This document shows, piece after piece, positions 33,431-41,826 of a stretch of DNA of 48,434 nt. The stretch comes from Rhodobiaceae bacterium. GTDB lineage: Bacteria; Pseudomonadota; Alphaproteobacteria; RS24. Numbering within the stretch: the first letter of the stretch is position 1; every line of letters begins with the position of its first letter. Made by a program: the position numbers and the translations under genes. Location of the stretch: positions 1 to 48,434 of the forward strand of contig JABJKE010000041.1 in assembly GCA_018660505.1 (NCBI GenBank), read 5' to 3'. The notes beneath the pieces were generated by a model. It saw only the letters and a list, made by a program, of their open reading frames with translations, did no database searches and had not been told where the DNA came from.

Positions 33431-34225
33431 TTACGCGAATACCGCTTGTAATTGCATGGCATCCATAATGCGACGGCCTTCGCTGTTCCAGACTTGGGTC
33501 AATTGCGAGCTATAGCCTTGGCGCACATGGCGCGTGGCCGAGCGCATTAACCACCAGCCATCTTCGGTCTCTAATTTATCGGTGAGGAAATTCATATTCC
33601 AATTCATCGAGCTGAGCGCGCGCACGGGGCCGTCAAAAAACGTCAGGGCGGCGGGCGGCGTATCGGCCAAAACCAAGAGCGGCATCAAGCCTTTGTCCCA
33701 ACTCTCGGGGTCGGTGAGGCGGGCCCACATTAAAACATCTGGATTGTCTGCGCCTTCCATAAAGCGCGGGCCGGAAATCAGGCGGCGGTCTAGGTTTTGC
33801 AAAAACGTCGGCGCATCGGGGTGTTTGGGAAAGAAAGTTTCCGCGTCGTCTGGCTTCACGGTAATTTCTTTCAGCGGATAATCCACCTCGCGCGGCAATT
33901 CGCGGCTGACGCCATAGGTGAAAATCCCATGCGTGCCTGCGCCGATGGGACTATTCAGCTCGGCTGAGAAAGTGACATTGTTTTTGCCTTTGCGTTGCAA
34001 TTTATGCGAGACGCTCAGCTGGTCGACGGCGGGGCCAATGAAGTTAATTTGGGCGGTGCGCAGCGGCGGCAAATCGGGGTTTTCGGCCGCAATGGCGGCG
34101 GCCAAAAGCGTGGTGGTGAGGCCCCCAAAGGCGGTGCGCCCCTGTTTCCAATTGTCGGGCAGGTCGGCCACATAATCGGGGCCGCTGGCCAAAAAGGCGG
34201 CCATAATATCGCTATAGGTTTTCAT
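33431..34225 (-). CDS. Acyl-CoA thioesterase, TesB-like double-hotdog fold
   Basis: A 264-aa protein of the thioesterase (acyl-CoA thioesterase II / 4HBT_3) family. The N-terminal hotdog has NWKQGRTAFGGLTTTLLAAA, with the GG helix start typical of the fold, and RTAQINFIGPAVDQLSVSHKLQRKGKN. The second hotdog ends with WWLMRSATRHVRQGYSSQLTQVWNSEGRRIMDAMQLQ. It would release free acids from acyl-CoA. It converges on the PimC-like dehydrogenase with a 6-bp gap and lies 25 bp downstream of the GIY-YIG gene on the same strand. Confidence 0.82.
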   Translation of the reverse strand: MKTYSDIMAAFLASGPDYVADLPDNWKQGRTAFGGLTTTLLAAAIAAENPDLPPLRTAQINFIGPAVDQLSVSHKLQRKGKNNVTFSAELNSPIGAGTHGIFTYGVSRELPREVDYPLKEITVKPDDAETFFPKHPDAPTFLQNLDRRLISGPRFMEGADNPDVLMWARLTDPESWDKGLMPLLVLADTPPAALTFFDGPVRALSSMNWNMNFLTDKLETEDGWWLMRSATRHVRQGYSSQLTQVWNSEGRRIMDAMQLQAVFA

Positions 34226-34250
34226 GAGATTTACTTTCTTGCGCTTGGGC

Positions 34251-34523
34251 TTAGGCCGAGGTGAGTAATCTTTGCCGCTCGGCGCGGTCTTTCTTCAATT
34301 GATATTCGCGCGACATAGCGGCGCCGCGCGTGGTGAAAATTTCGCTATGGACCAACCGCCATTGCCGGCCTCGGGTGGCCTTGGCACCGCTGCCATCATT
34401 ATGGGCGGCCACGCGTTTGTCTAGGTCTACCGTCCAGCCGACATAAGATTTTGGTGCCCCCGCATCGCAGGTTTGCAGCAGGTAAACATAGCAATTTGTC
34501 AGATAGCGTTTGCTGGGGGTCAT
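34251..34523 (-). CDS. GIY-YIG nuclease-domain protein (YhbQ/UPF0213-like)
   Basis: A 90-aa single-domain protein: CYVYLL (11-16) stands for GIY, SYVGWT (26-31) for YIG, followed by DLDKRVAAHN with the conserved Arg37 and His/Asn, and GRQWRLVHSE. A final basic helix SREYQLKKDRAERQRLL includes the metal-ligand-type Glu. This is the stand-alone UPF0213-type arrangement, whose cellular role is poorly defined. The start at 34523 fits family length; the open frame reaches 34685 but would run across the promoter region of speA. Confidence 0.85.
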   Translation of the reverse strand: MTPSKRYLTNCYVYLLQTCDAGAPKSYVGWTVDLDKRVAAHNDGSGAKATRGRQWRLVHSEIFTTRGAAMSREYQLKKDRAERQRLLTSA

Positions 34524-34634
34524 AGGTCTCGCGGGGTCAAATTTAAATCCATTCTGCTGCCCACAATATATTGCTTTACAGTGCCTTGGAAAGGGTCTAA
34601 TCACGCCGCAGATTTCGCGTTTTTCGAGGGTCTT

Positions 34635-36563
34635 ATGTCGGAAGCTGAAAACCTTACCAACCTGCCAGAAAATCCCGCGTCGCACGCCGCCGACGCGCTT
34701 TACGGCGTGTCGCGCTGGGGCGAGGGGCTGATCACGGTTCTAGACAATGGCCATATCGGTCTGCTGCATCCCTCGCGTCCAGAGGCGAGGCCGACGGATT
34801 TAATGTCGGTTCTCGACAACCTCGAGCAACGCGGCATTTCGGCGCCTGTTTTGCTGCGTGTCGCAGATTTTATCGAATGGCGCATCGACCAGATTAACGA
34901 AGCTTTTAACGGCGCCATTTGCGAGCTGGACTATCGCGGCAGCTATAAGGGCGTTTTCCCGATTAAAGTAAACCAGCAAGCGCAGGTGATTGACCGCATT
35001 GTCGCTTATGGGCAGCGCCATGGATTTGGCTTCGAGGTTGGCTCCAAAGCCGAATTGCTGATTGCTATGGCGCATAACCCAGGCACCGAAAGCGCGTTGA
35101 TTTGCAATGGCGTGAAGGATGAAGAATTTATCCAATTGGCGCTGATGTCATTGCAGCTTGGGTTTCATACGTTCATCGTGTTGGAAAGCCCGCGCGAGCT
35201 GGAGCTGGTGCTGGCCGTGGCCGAGACCATGAACGTGCGGCCGCAATTGGGCATACGGATTAAATTAACCCATGAGGTAAGCGGCAATTGGGCGGCGTCT
35301 TCCGGCGATCGCTCGACCTTTGGCATGACCATTGCGCAAGTGATGGATGTGGTGGATGCCTTGCGGGCCCGCGGGTTCCTCGATTGTTTGAAATTGCAGC
35401 ACTGTCATTTGGGCAGCCAAGTGCCGAATATTATCGAAATCCGCATGGCGGCGCAGGAAGCCTGTCGGTTTTATTTAGAGCTGATGAAAGAGGGCGCGCC
35501 GCTCGAGTTTCTCGATTTGGGCGGCGGGCTTGGCGTCGATTATACGGGCGAGCATCGGGCGACGGAAAATTCGACCAATTATACGCTCAATGAATATTGT
35601 CTGAACATCGTCGAGACGGTGAAATATGCGATGGATGAAGCGGGGGTCTCCCATCCGGTCATCGTCACCGAGAGCGGGCGCGCCTGCGTGGCGCAAAGCT
35701 CGATCTTATTGTTCAACGTGTTGGAAGCGACGCAATATGACAGCACGGAGCCTGTGTTACCGGCCGAAGACGACCACACGCTTTTGAAATCTATGTTGGC
35801 GGTAGAAGATTATCTAACGCCAGAGCGGGTGCAGGAGGCGTGGAATGATTTGGTCTATTATCGCAATGAAATGCGCGTGCTGTTGAAAAGCGGCCAAGTG
35901 TCTTTGCGCGAAAGTGCCAAAGCCGAGCGCATTCATTTATATATGATGAGCCGCATTAAAACCATGCTGGCCGATAGCGATATGGAAAATGAAGAAATGC
36001 ACGCCGCCGTGGAGCAGACGGCGGATATTCTACATGGCAATTTCTCGCTTTTCCAAAGCCTGCCAGATGTTTGGGCCATCGACCAAATTCACCCAATCGC
36101 GCCTTTGCATCGGCTGAATGAAAAGCCGCGTCGGCGCGCCATTCTGTCGGATATCACCTGCGATAGCGACGGTAAGATTGATAAATTTGTCCTCGGCGAC
36201 GGCGTCTCTAACACTTTGCCGGTGCATGATTTGCGCGCGGAAGAAGATTATTACCTCGGCGTGTTTTTTGTGGGTGCCTATCAAGAAACCTTGGGCGATT
36301 TGCACAATCTATTTGGCGATACCAACGTGGTGACCATTGAGCTGCGCGACGATGGCTCGTTTGAGTTGATGCACGAGCAAGAGGGCGATACGATTTCGGA
36401 AGTTTTATCCTATGTCGAATATGACCCGCGTTTGATGATTACTAATTTTAAGAAAACCGTCGAGCAGGCCGTGCAGGCGGGCAAATTGAGCCCGATGGAA
36501 CGTCGCGCGATGATTGCGGCCTTTAAAGATAGCCTGAACGGCTATACATATTTCGAACGATAG
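34635..36563 (+). CDS. speA: Biosynthetic arginine decarboxylase
   Basis: A 642-aa PLP enzyme that converts arginine to agmatine. The N-terminal alanine-racemase-like barrel has the PLP lysine in GVFPIKVNQQ (Lys111), HCHLGSQ, and the glycine-rich phosphate loop LDLGGGLGVDY. The C-terminal half carries VLGDGVSNTLPVHDL and DYYLGVFFVGAYQETLGDLHNLFGD. Length is typical of the bacterial biosynthetic type. The start at 34635 follows CGAGGG. It leads a tight operon with the carboxyspermidine genes (18-bp gap) and agmatinase. Confidence 0.95.
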   Translation: MSEAENLTNLPENPASHAADALYGVSRWGEGLITVLDNGHIGLLHPSRPEARPTDLMSVLDNLEQRGISAPVLLRVADFIEWRIDQINEAFNGAICELDYRGSYKGVFPIKVNQQAQVIDRIVAYGQRHGFGFEVGSKAELLIAMAHNPGTESALICNGVKDEEFIQLALMSLQLGFHTFIVLESPRELELVLAVAETMNVRPQLGIRIKLTHEVSGNWAASSGDRSTFGMTIAQVMDVVDALRARGFLDCLKLQHCHLGSQVPNIIEIRMAAQEACRFYLELMKEGAPLEFLDLGGGLGVDYTGEHRATENSTNYTLNEYCLNIVETVKYAMDEAGVSHPVIVTESGRACVAQSSILLFNVLEATQYDSTEPVLPAEDDHTLLKSMLAVEDYLTPERVQEAWNDLVYYRNEMRVLLKSGQVSLRESAKAERIHLYMMSRIKTMLADSDMENEEMHAAVEQTADILHGNFSLFQSLPDVWAIDQIHPIAPLHRLNEKPRRRAILSDITCDSDGKIDKFVLGDGVSNTLPVHDLRAEEDYYLGVFFVGAYQETLGDLHNLFGDTNVVTIELRDDGSFELMHEQEGDTISEVLSYVEYDPRLMITNFKKTVEQAVQAGKLSPMERRAMIAAFKDSLNGYTYFER

Positions 36564-36581
36564 AGTGAGGGGGCGGCGACT

Positions 36582-37787
36582 ATGTCTCATGTGTTGGTAA
36601 TTGGTGCGGGCGGTGTTGGCTCGGTGGCGGTGCATAAAATGGCCATGTTGGGCGAGCGCTTTACCCATATCACTTTGGCTTCTCGGCGGTTGTCGTCTTG
36701 CGAGAGCATTCAAAAATCGGTGCGCGAAAGAATGGGCCGCGAGATAAATATCGCCCAAGTGGACGCCGATAATGTGGCCCAAACCACGGCGTTGATTGAG
36801 AAAACCCAACCCGATTTAGTGGTCAATCTGGCTTTGCCCTATCAAGATTTAGCGATCATGGATGCCTGTCTGGCGACGGGGGTGCATTACCTCGACACGG
36901 CCAATTATGAGCCGCGCGATGAGGCAAAATTTGAGTATCACTGGCAATGGGCCTATCATGAGCGCTTTGCCGAGAAAGGCCTGATGGCGCTTTTGGGCTC
37001 GGGCTTTGACCCCGGCGTGACCAATGTGTTTACCGCCTATATTCAAAAGCATCTGGTGTCGGATATGCAGACGCTGGATATTCTCGATTGCAATGGCGGC
37101 GACCACGGGCAGGCTTTTGCCACTAATTTTAACCCTGAGATTAACATCCGCGAAATCACCGCGCCGGCCCGCCATTGGGAGAAGGGCGCTTGGGTGGAAA
37201 CCCCCGCCTTGGCGCACAAACAAGCCTATGCGTTTCCTGAGGTTGGCGAACGCAATATGTATTTAATGTATCATGAGGAGTTGGAATCCTTATCGAAACA
37301 TTATCCAGAGCTCGAGCGCGCCCGATTTTGGATGACTTTTGGCGATGCCTATTTGACCCATTTGCAAGTGCTACAAAATGTCGGCATGACGGCCATTGAG
37401 CCGGTGCTTTTCGAGGGTCAAGAGATTGTGCCTTTGCAATTTTTAAAAGCCGTGCTGCCAGACCCCGGGGATTTGGGCAAAACCACGAGCGGCAAAACCT
37501 GCATCGGCAACATCGTCACTGGCCAGCAAGATGGCGTGGCGCGCACCGTGTATCTGTATAATATTTGCGACCATGAAGCGTGTTTTGCCGAGGTTGGCAG
37601 CCAAGCGGTGAGCTATACAACGGGCGTGCCAGCAATGATTGGCGCCGCCCTGATGTTGGATGGCACATGGATGCAACCGGGGGTGGTCAACCTAGAGCAG
37701 CTCGACCCAGACCCTTTCATGGCCATGTTGAACGCCCATGGCTTGCCATGGCAGCATGTGGAGCTAGACGCTCCGTTGAGCTTTTGA
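36582..37787 (+). CDS. Carboxynorspermidine/carboxyspermidine dehydrogenase (saccharopine dehydrogenase family)
   Basis: A 401-aa NADPH-dependent enzyme that condenses putrescine (or diaminopropane) with aspartate semialdehyde to carboxyspermidine (or carboxynorspermidine). The Rossmann start VLVIGAGGVGSV (4-15), the LALPYQDLAIMDACLATGVHYLDTANYE block and GFDPGVTNVF are typical of this branch rather than lysine catabolism. Flanking speA and agmatinase make putrescine the likely substrate, hence spermidine as product. The next gene starts 8 bp after its stop. Confidence 0.92.
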   Translation: MSHVLVIGAGGVGSVAVHKMAMLGERFTHITLASRRLSSCESIQKSVRERMGREINIAQVDADNVAQTTALIEKTQPDLVVNLALPYQDLAIMDACLATGVHYLDTANYEPRDEAKFEYHWQWAYHERFAEKGLMALLGSGFDPGVTNVFTAYIQKHLVSDMQTLDILDCNGGDHGQAFATNFNPEINIREITAPARHWEKGAWVETPALAHKQAYAFPEVGERNMYLMYHEELESLSKHYPELERARFWMTFGDAYLTHLQVLQNVGMTAIEPVLFEGQEIVPLQFLKAVLPDPGDLGKTTSGKTCIGNIVTGQQDGVARTVYLYNICDHEACFAEVGSQAVSYTTGVPAMIGAALMLDGTWMQPGVVNLEQLDPDPFMAMLNAHGLPWQHVELDAPLSF

Positions 37788-37795
37788 GCCTAGCG

Positions 37796-38965
37796 ATGAG
37801 CCAGCTCATGCCAACCCAATCTCAGGGCGCGGGAAATTTCGCGACGTTTGATTTATCGCGTGTGCCGTCGCCGTGTTTCGTTGTCGATGAAGTGGCGTTG
37901 CGCCAGAACTTGGAAATTCTGCACGCGGTCAGCCAAGCCTCGGGGGCGGAGATTTTACTGGCGCTGAAGGCGTTTTCCATGTGGTCCTTGGCGCCTCTGG
38001 TGCGCACGTATTTATCGGGCGCTTGCGCTTCGGGCCTATGGGAAGCGAAATTGGCCAAGGCGCATTATGGCGGCCAAATAACCAGCTATGCGCCCGCTTT
38101 CAAAGCCTCTGAGTTTGACGAGATTGCCAATTTATCCGACCATATTGTGTTCAATAGCCCGGCGCAGGTGGCGCGTTTTGGCGCGCAAGCCCAGCAAGCC
38201 GGCGCCGCCATTGGCTTGCGAATAAACCCACAGCATTCGGAAGGCGGGGTCGAGAAATATGACCCTTGCGCGGCGGGCTCGCGGCTTGGCCAGCCCCTGT
38301 CGGATATTACCAAATTGCCAGACCTGGTTTCGGGCCTGCATATGCACAGTTTATGCGAGCAAGGGTTTGCGCCTTTGGCCCGCACGGTAGAAGCGATAGA
38401 GCCGTTTTTACAGGCCCATAAGCAGCAGTTGCAGTGGCTAAACCTCGGCGGTGGCCACCTCATCACGCGGCCCGATTATGACCGCGACGGATTGGTGCAA
38501 TTACTCACCCGCTTGCGCGATACGCTGGACGTGCAAGTGTATTTAGAGCTCGGCACCAGCGTGGCTTTTGATGCGGGCATTTTGGTCGGCGAAATATTGG
38601 ATGTGATGGATAACGACGGCCCCGTCGCCATTGTCGATATTTCTGCCACCTGCCATATGCCCGATGTTTTGGAAGCGCCCTATCGGCCGGCTTTATTGGG
38701 CGAGCCCGCCTCGGGTGGCCAATCGGTTTCTTTGGGCGGGCCCAGCTGTCTGGCGGGCGATGTCATCGGCGCCTATGCGTTTGACGCTCTGCCACAAGCG
38801 GGTCAGCGGCTGGCGTTTCTCGATCAGGCGCATTATTCGATGGTCAAAACCTCTACGTTCAATGGTATCGCCCTGCCATCGATTGCGATTTGGAATAGCC
38901 AGAGCGATGCGCTACGCATGGTGAAGCAATTTGACTATGGCGATTTTGAATCGCGTCTTTCGTGA
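37796..38965 (+). CDS. nspC: Carboxynorspermidine/carboxyspermidine decarboxylase
   Basis: A 389-aa PLP decarboxylase of the alanine-racemase fold that forms spermidine (or norspermidine). PLP lysine is Lys58 in LALKAFS; later motifs are HMHSLCEQ, LNLGGGHLIT, the LELGTSVAFDAG segment and FLDQAHYSMVKTSTFNG. The start is the ATG at 37796 (MSQLM), 8 bp after the upstream stop; longer frames overlap the dehydrogenase gene. Confidence 0.93.
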   Translation: MSQLMPTQSQGAGNFATFDLSRVPSPCFVVDEVALRQNLEILHAVSQASGAEILLALKAFSMWSLAPLVRTYLSGACASGLWEAKLAKAHYGGQITSYAPAFKASEFDEIANLSDHIVFNSPAQVARFGAQAQQAGAAIGLRINPQHSEGGVEKYDPCAAGSRLGQPLSDITKLPDLVSGLHMHSLCEQGFAPLARTVEAIEPFLQAHKQQLQWLNLGGGHLITRPDYDRDGLVQLLTRLRDTLDVQVYLELGTSVAFDAGILVGEILDVMDNDGPVAIVDISATCHMPDVLEAPYRPALLGEPASGGQSVSLGGPSCLAGDVIGAYAFDALPQAGQRLAFLDQAHYSMVKTSTFNGIALPSIAIWNSQSDALRMVKQFDYGDFESRLS

Positions 38966-38974
38966 GCCAGTACC

Positions 38975-38992
38975 TATGAGCCAAAACTTATG
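38975..38992 (+). other. Five-codon mini-ORF overlapping the agmatinase start
   Basis: ATG AGC CAA AAC TTA TGA runs at 38975-38992 and its stop shares ATGA with the agmatinase ATG at 38990. The first codons (Met-Ser-Gln) repeat those of agmatinase and of the decarboxylase. It may couple translation of agmatinase to upstream ribosomes, or be a relic of a short duplication. Confidence 0.4.
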
Positions 38993-39862
38993 AGCCAGCA
39001 AACCCAATTCCTTGGCGAAGAGCTAAGCCCAGAAGAAAACAACCCAGCGACCGCTCGCTTTGAAGTGGTGCCTTGCGGGCTAGAAGCCACTGTGTCTTAT
39101 GGCACGGGTGCGGCGCGGGGCCCGCAAGCGATACTCGATGCCAGCCAGCAATTAGAACGTCTGGTGGCAGGAAAAACCCCCTGCGCCGAGGGTATTTTTA
39201 CCCATGCGGCGGTCGATTGCGCACAGCCCATAGAAGCGGTGATGGCAGATTTGCGCGCCCGAACCGAGGCCATTATTGGCCGTGGCCATGTGCCCGTCAC
39301 TTTGGGCGGCGAGCATTCCCTTAGCTATGGCGCCGTCATGGGCGTGGTTGATGGTTTGGCAAAAAACGGGGCAGGTGCCGTGGGTCTGGTGCATATTGAT
39401 GCGCATGCTGATTTTCGCGAGGCCTATCAAGGCCACAAACATTCGCACGCCAGCGTTATGAACTTGCTGGCCGCCGAAGGCTTGCCGATGGCGTCTTTCG
39501 GGGTGCGGGCCTTGGCCGCCGAAGAAGAAGCGGCGCGCCGCGCGCATGGCGTGCTAACTTTCGATGGGCCCGAGCTGGTGCGCGCGCAAACTTCCAGCGT
39601 GCGCTTACCGGATGATTTTCCAGAAAATATTTACGTCACCTTCGATGTCGACGGCCTCGACCCCTCGGTGATACCCGCCACGGGCACGCCGGTTCCGGGT
39701 GGCTTGGGGTTTTACCAATCGCTTGATTTGATTGCCAGCACGCTTCGGGGGCGACGTTGTGTGGGCATAGATATCGTCGAGCTGGCGCCGATAGACGGCC
39801 AGCCCGTGTCTGATTTCACGGCGGCTTTGATTGCCTATCATCTGATGGCTCTAACCCTGTAG
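38990..39862 (+). CDS. speB: Agmatinase
   Basis: A 290-aa binuclear manganese ureohydrolase turning agmatine into putrescine plus urea. Metal motifs are complete: GGEHS with His109, HIDAHAD (Asp137, His139, Asp141) and TFDVDGLDPS; SHAS at 152-155 is also conserved. As last gene of the operon it supplies putrescine from the SpeA product for the carboxyspermidine route. I chose ATG 38990 because the protein then begins at family length; a mini-ORF overlaps this start. Confidence 0.93.
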   Translation: MSQQTQFLGEELSPEENNPATARFEVVPCGLEATVSYGTGAARGPQAILDASQQLERLVAGKTPCAEGIFTHAAVDCAQPIEAVMADLRARTEAIIGRGHVPVTLGGEHSLSYGAVMGVVDGLAKNGAGAVGLVHIDAHADFREAYQGHKHSHASVMNLLAAEGLPMASFGVRALAAEEEAARRAHGVLTFDGPELVRAQTSSVRLPDDFPENIYVTFDVDGLDPSVIPATGTPVPGGLGFYQSLDLIASTLRGRRCVGIDIVELAPIDGQPVSDFTAALIAYHLMALTL

Positions 39863-39875
39863 CTCTGGCACTATG

Positions 39876-39910
39876 AAAAAAAACCCCCGACGTGGGAGGA
39901 ACGTCGGGGG
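39876..39910. terminator. Intrinsic-terminator-like hairpin after the polyamine operon
   Basis: A perfect 10-bp stem CCCCCGACGT (39884-39893) / ACGTCGGGGG (39901-39910) with a 7-base loop, preceded by eight A residues. On the minus strand this is an ideal terminator (stem then eight T). On the plus strand the stem is followed by CCGTGTTT, a poor U tract. It probably ends speA-speB transcripts inefficiently and would strongly stop leftward transcription into the operon. Confidence 0.75.
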
Positions 39911-40011
39911 CCGTGTTTGGGATATGAGGGCATCCCTAACCTGTCTATACGTAAGAATTTACACGACGGATGTTTAAATTTTTATTAAGATGACGACAGG
40001 GAGATATATTA

Positions 40012-41826
40012 ATGAAAAAATCTGGAAAAATAGCGCTTTTGCTGGCTTTTTTAGCCGCGCCAATGGCCGCAAAAGCAGCAGAAAACCCGCATAATCGCGA
40101 AGTTTTATTCGGCGAAACGCATTTGCATACGGTTTTATCGTTCGATGCGTATATTTTTGGCAATCGCAACACACCAGAGGATGCCTATCGTTTTGCCAAG
40201 GGCGAAACCCTTAAACATCCGGCTGGGTTTGACATGACGTTGAGCGAGCCTTTGGATTTTCAATCGGTGACCGACCACGCCATTTATCTGGGCATGTTGC
40301 CCGCCATGCATAACCCTAAGTTGCCGGTTTCCAAACATCCGATAGCCCTAGAAATGCGCAAAGCCAAAACCCAAGCTGAGCGCATCGGTGCCTTTCAAAA
40401 ATTATTTCCCTATCTCAATAAAACCGACAAGCCAGACGATTTGGTCGATGAAAAAATTATGAAATCGGCTTGGCAGGAGATTATCTCCGTGGCCAACCGC
40501 CATAATGAGCCGGGCAAATTCACCACGCTCATCGGTTATGAGTTTACCTCGGGGCCGGACAATCAAAACCTGCACCGCAATGTGTTTTTCCGGGGGGATA
40601 AAGCCCCCAGCCTGCCGTTCAGCCGCATTATGTCGCCCAATCCGGAAGACCTATGGAAATGGATGGACCGCCTGCGGGCCAAAGGCATGGACACGATTGC
40701 CGTGCCGCATAATTCCAACGGCTCTAACGGGCTGATGTTCCAAACCACGAAATGGGACGGCAGCCCAATGGATGCGGCCTATGCCAAAACCCGTATGCGC
40801 AATGAGCCGATTGTGGAAGTGACCCAAGTGAAAGGCGATAGCGAGACCCATCCGCTGCTTTCGCCGAACGATGAATATGCCGATTTTGAAACCATGCCGT
40901 TTCGCGTGGGCGCTTGGACCCCCAGCAAGCCAGATGGCTCTTACGTGCGCCAAGCCTATTTGCGCGGGCTAGAAATGGCCGCCCAAGGCAAAGGCAATCC
41001 GTATAAATTTGGCCTCATCGGCGCCTCCGATACGCATGTCGGCGCGGGGGCTTTTGACGAGGATAATTATTGGTCAAAAATTGGTCTGGTCGATAGCAAC
41101 GCCAAATTGCGCGGCTCGGTGCCGCTCGATAGCCCCACCCAGTCAGGCAGTGTTTATAATGAAAATAATTTCCAAACTTGGAGTGCGTCGGGTCTGGCGG
41201 CGGTCTGGGCGGATAGCAATACGCGCGGGGATGTGTTTGACGCCATGCGCCGCAAAGAAACCTATGCGACCACGGGCCCGCGGATGAAATTGCGGTTCTT
41301 TGCTTCGGATAATTTCGAAAGACGTATTTTGAAACGCGCCAATATGGTGGAGCGCGCCTATCGCCAAGGGGTCTCTATGGGCAGTGACTTGGCTTTGAAA
41401 GACAACCAGACGCCCGAGTTTTTGCTATGGGCGCTGCGCGATGCGCGCTCGCAAGGGCTGCAGCGCTTGCAAATTGTCAAAGGCTGGCTGAAAGCCGATG
41501 GCACAAGTGCCGAGAAAGTGTTTGATGTGGCCTGTGCGGGCGGCAAATCGCCCAATGCCAAACACCGCTGCCCAGACAATGGCGCCAAAGTGGATGTGAA
41601 AACCTGCAAAGCCAGCGCCAAAACCGCCGCCAATGAATTGAAAACCACGTGGCGCGACCCTGAGTATGTGTCGGGTCAGCAGGCGTTTTATTACGTTCGG
41701 GTTTTGGAAAATCCAAGCTGTCGCTGGTCGAGCTGGGATGCTTTGCGCGCTGGCGTGGCACCGCGCCCCGATGTCGATGCCACCATTCAGGAACGCGCCT
41801 ATTCATCGCCGATTTGGGTGAATTAA
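40012..41826 (+). CDS. Secreted DUF3604 family protein (PHP-like)
   Basis: A 604-aa exported protein: signal peptide 1-23 (KKSGKIALLLAF...AAKAA). The mature part opens with the DUF3604 signature VLFGETHLHTVLSFDA (His-x-His metal pair), then DFQSVTDHA, PHNSNGSNG, GLIGASDTHVGAGAFDE and ETYATTGPRMKLRFF. The fold is related to PHP metal-dependent phosphoesterases, but the substrate is unknown. Several cysteines lie in the C-terminal third, compatible with periplasmic disulfides. Its TAA overlaps the stop of convergent znuB. It probably has its own promoter in the 149-bp gap after speB; AGGGAG precedes the start. Confidence 0.9.
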   Translation: MKKSGKIALLLAFLAAPMAAKAAENPHNREVLFGETHLHTVLSFDAYIFGNRNTPEDAYRFAKGETLKHPAGFDMTLSEPLDFQSVTDHAIYLGMLPAMHNPKLPVSKHPIALEMRKAKTQAERIGAFQKLFPYLNKTDKPDDLVDEKIMKSAWQEIISVANRHNEPGKFTTLIGYEFTSGPDNQNLHRNVFFRGDKAPSLPFSRIMSPNPEDLWKWMDRLRAKGMDTIAVPHNSNGSNGLMFQTTKWDGSPMDAAYAKTRMRNEPIVEVTQVKGDSETHPLLSPNDEYADFETMPFRVGAWTPSKPDGSYVRQAYLRGLEMAAQGKGNPYKFGLIGASDTHVGAGAFDEDNYWSKIGLVDSNAKLRGSVPLDSPTQSGSVYNENNFQTWSASGLAAVWADSNTRGDVFDAMRRKETYATTGPRMKLRFFASDNFERRILKRANMVERAYRQGVSMGSDLALKDNQTPEFLLWALRDARSQGLQRLQIVKGWLKADGTSAEKVFDVACAGGKSPNAKHRCPDNGAKVDVKTCKASAKTAANELKTTWRDPEYVSGQQAFYYVRVLENPSCRWSSWDALRAGVAPRPDVDATIQERAYSSPIWVN

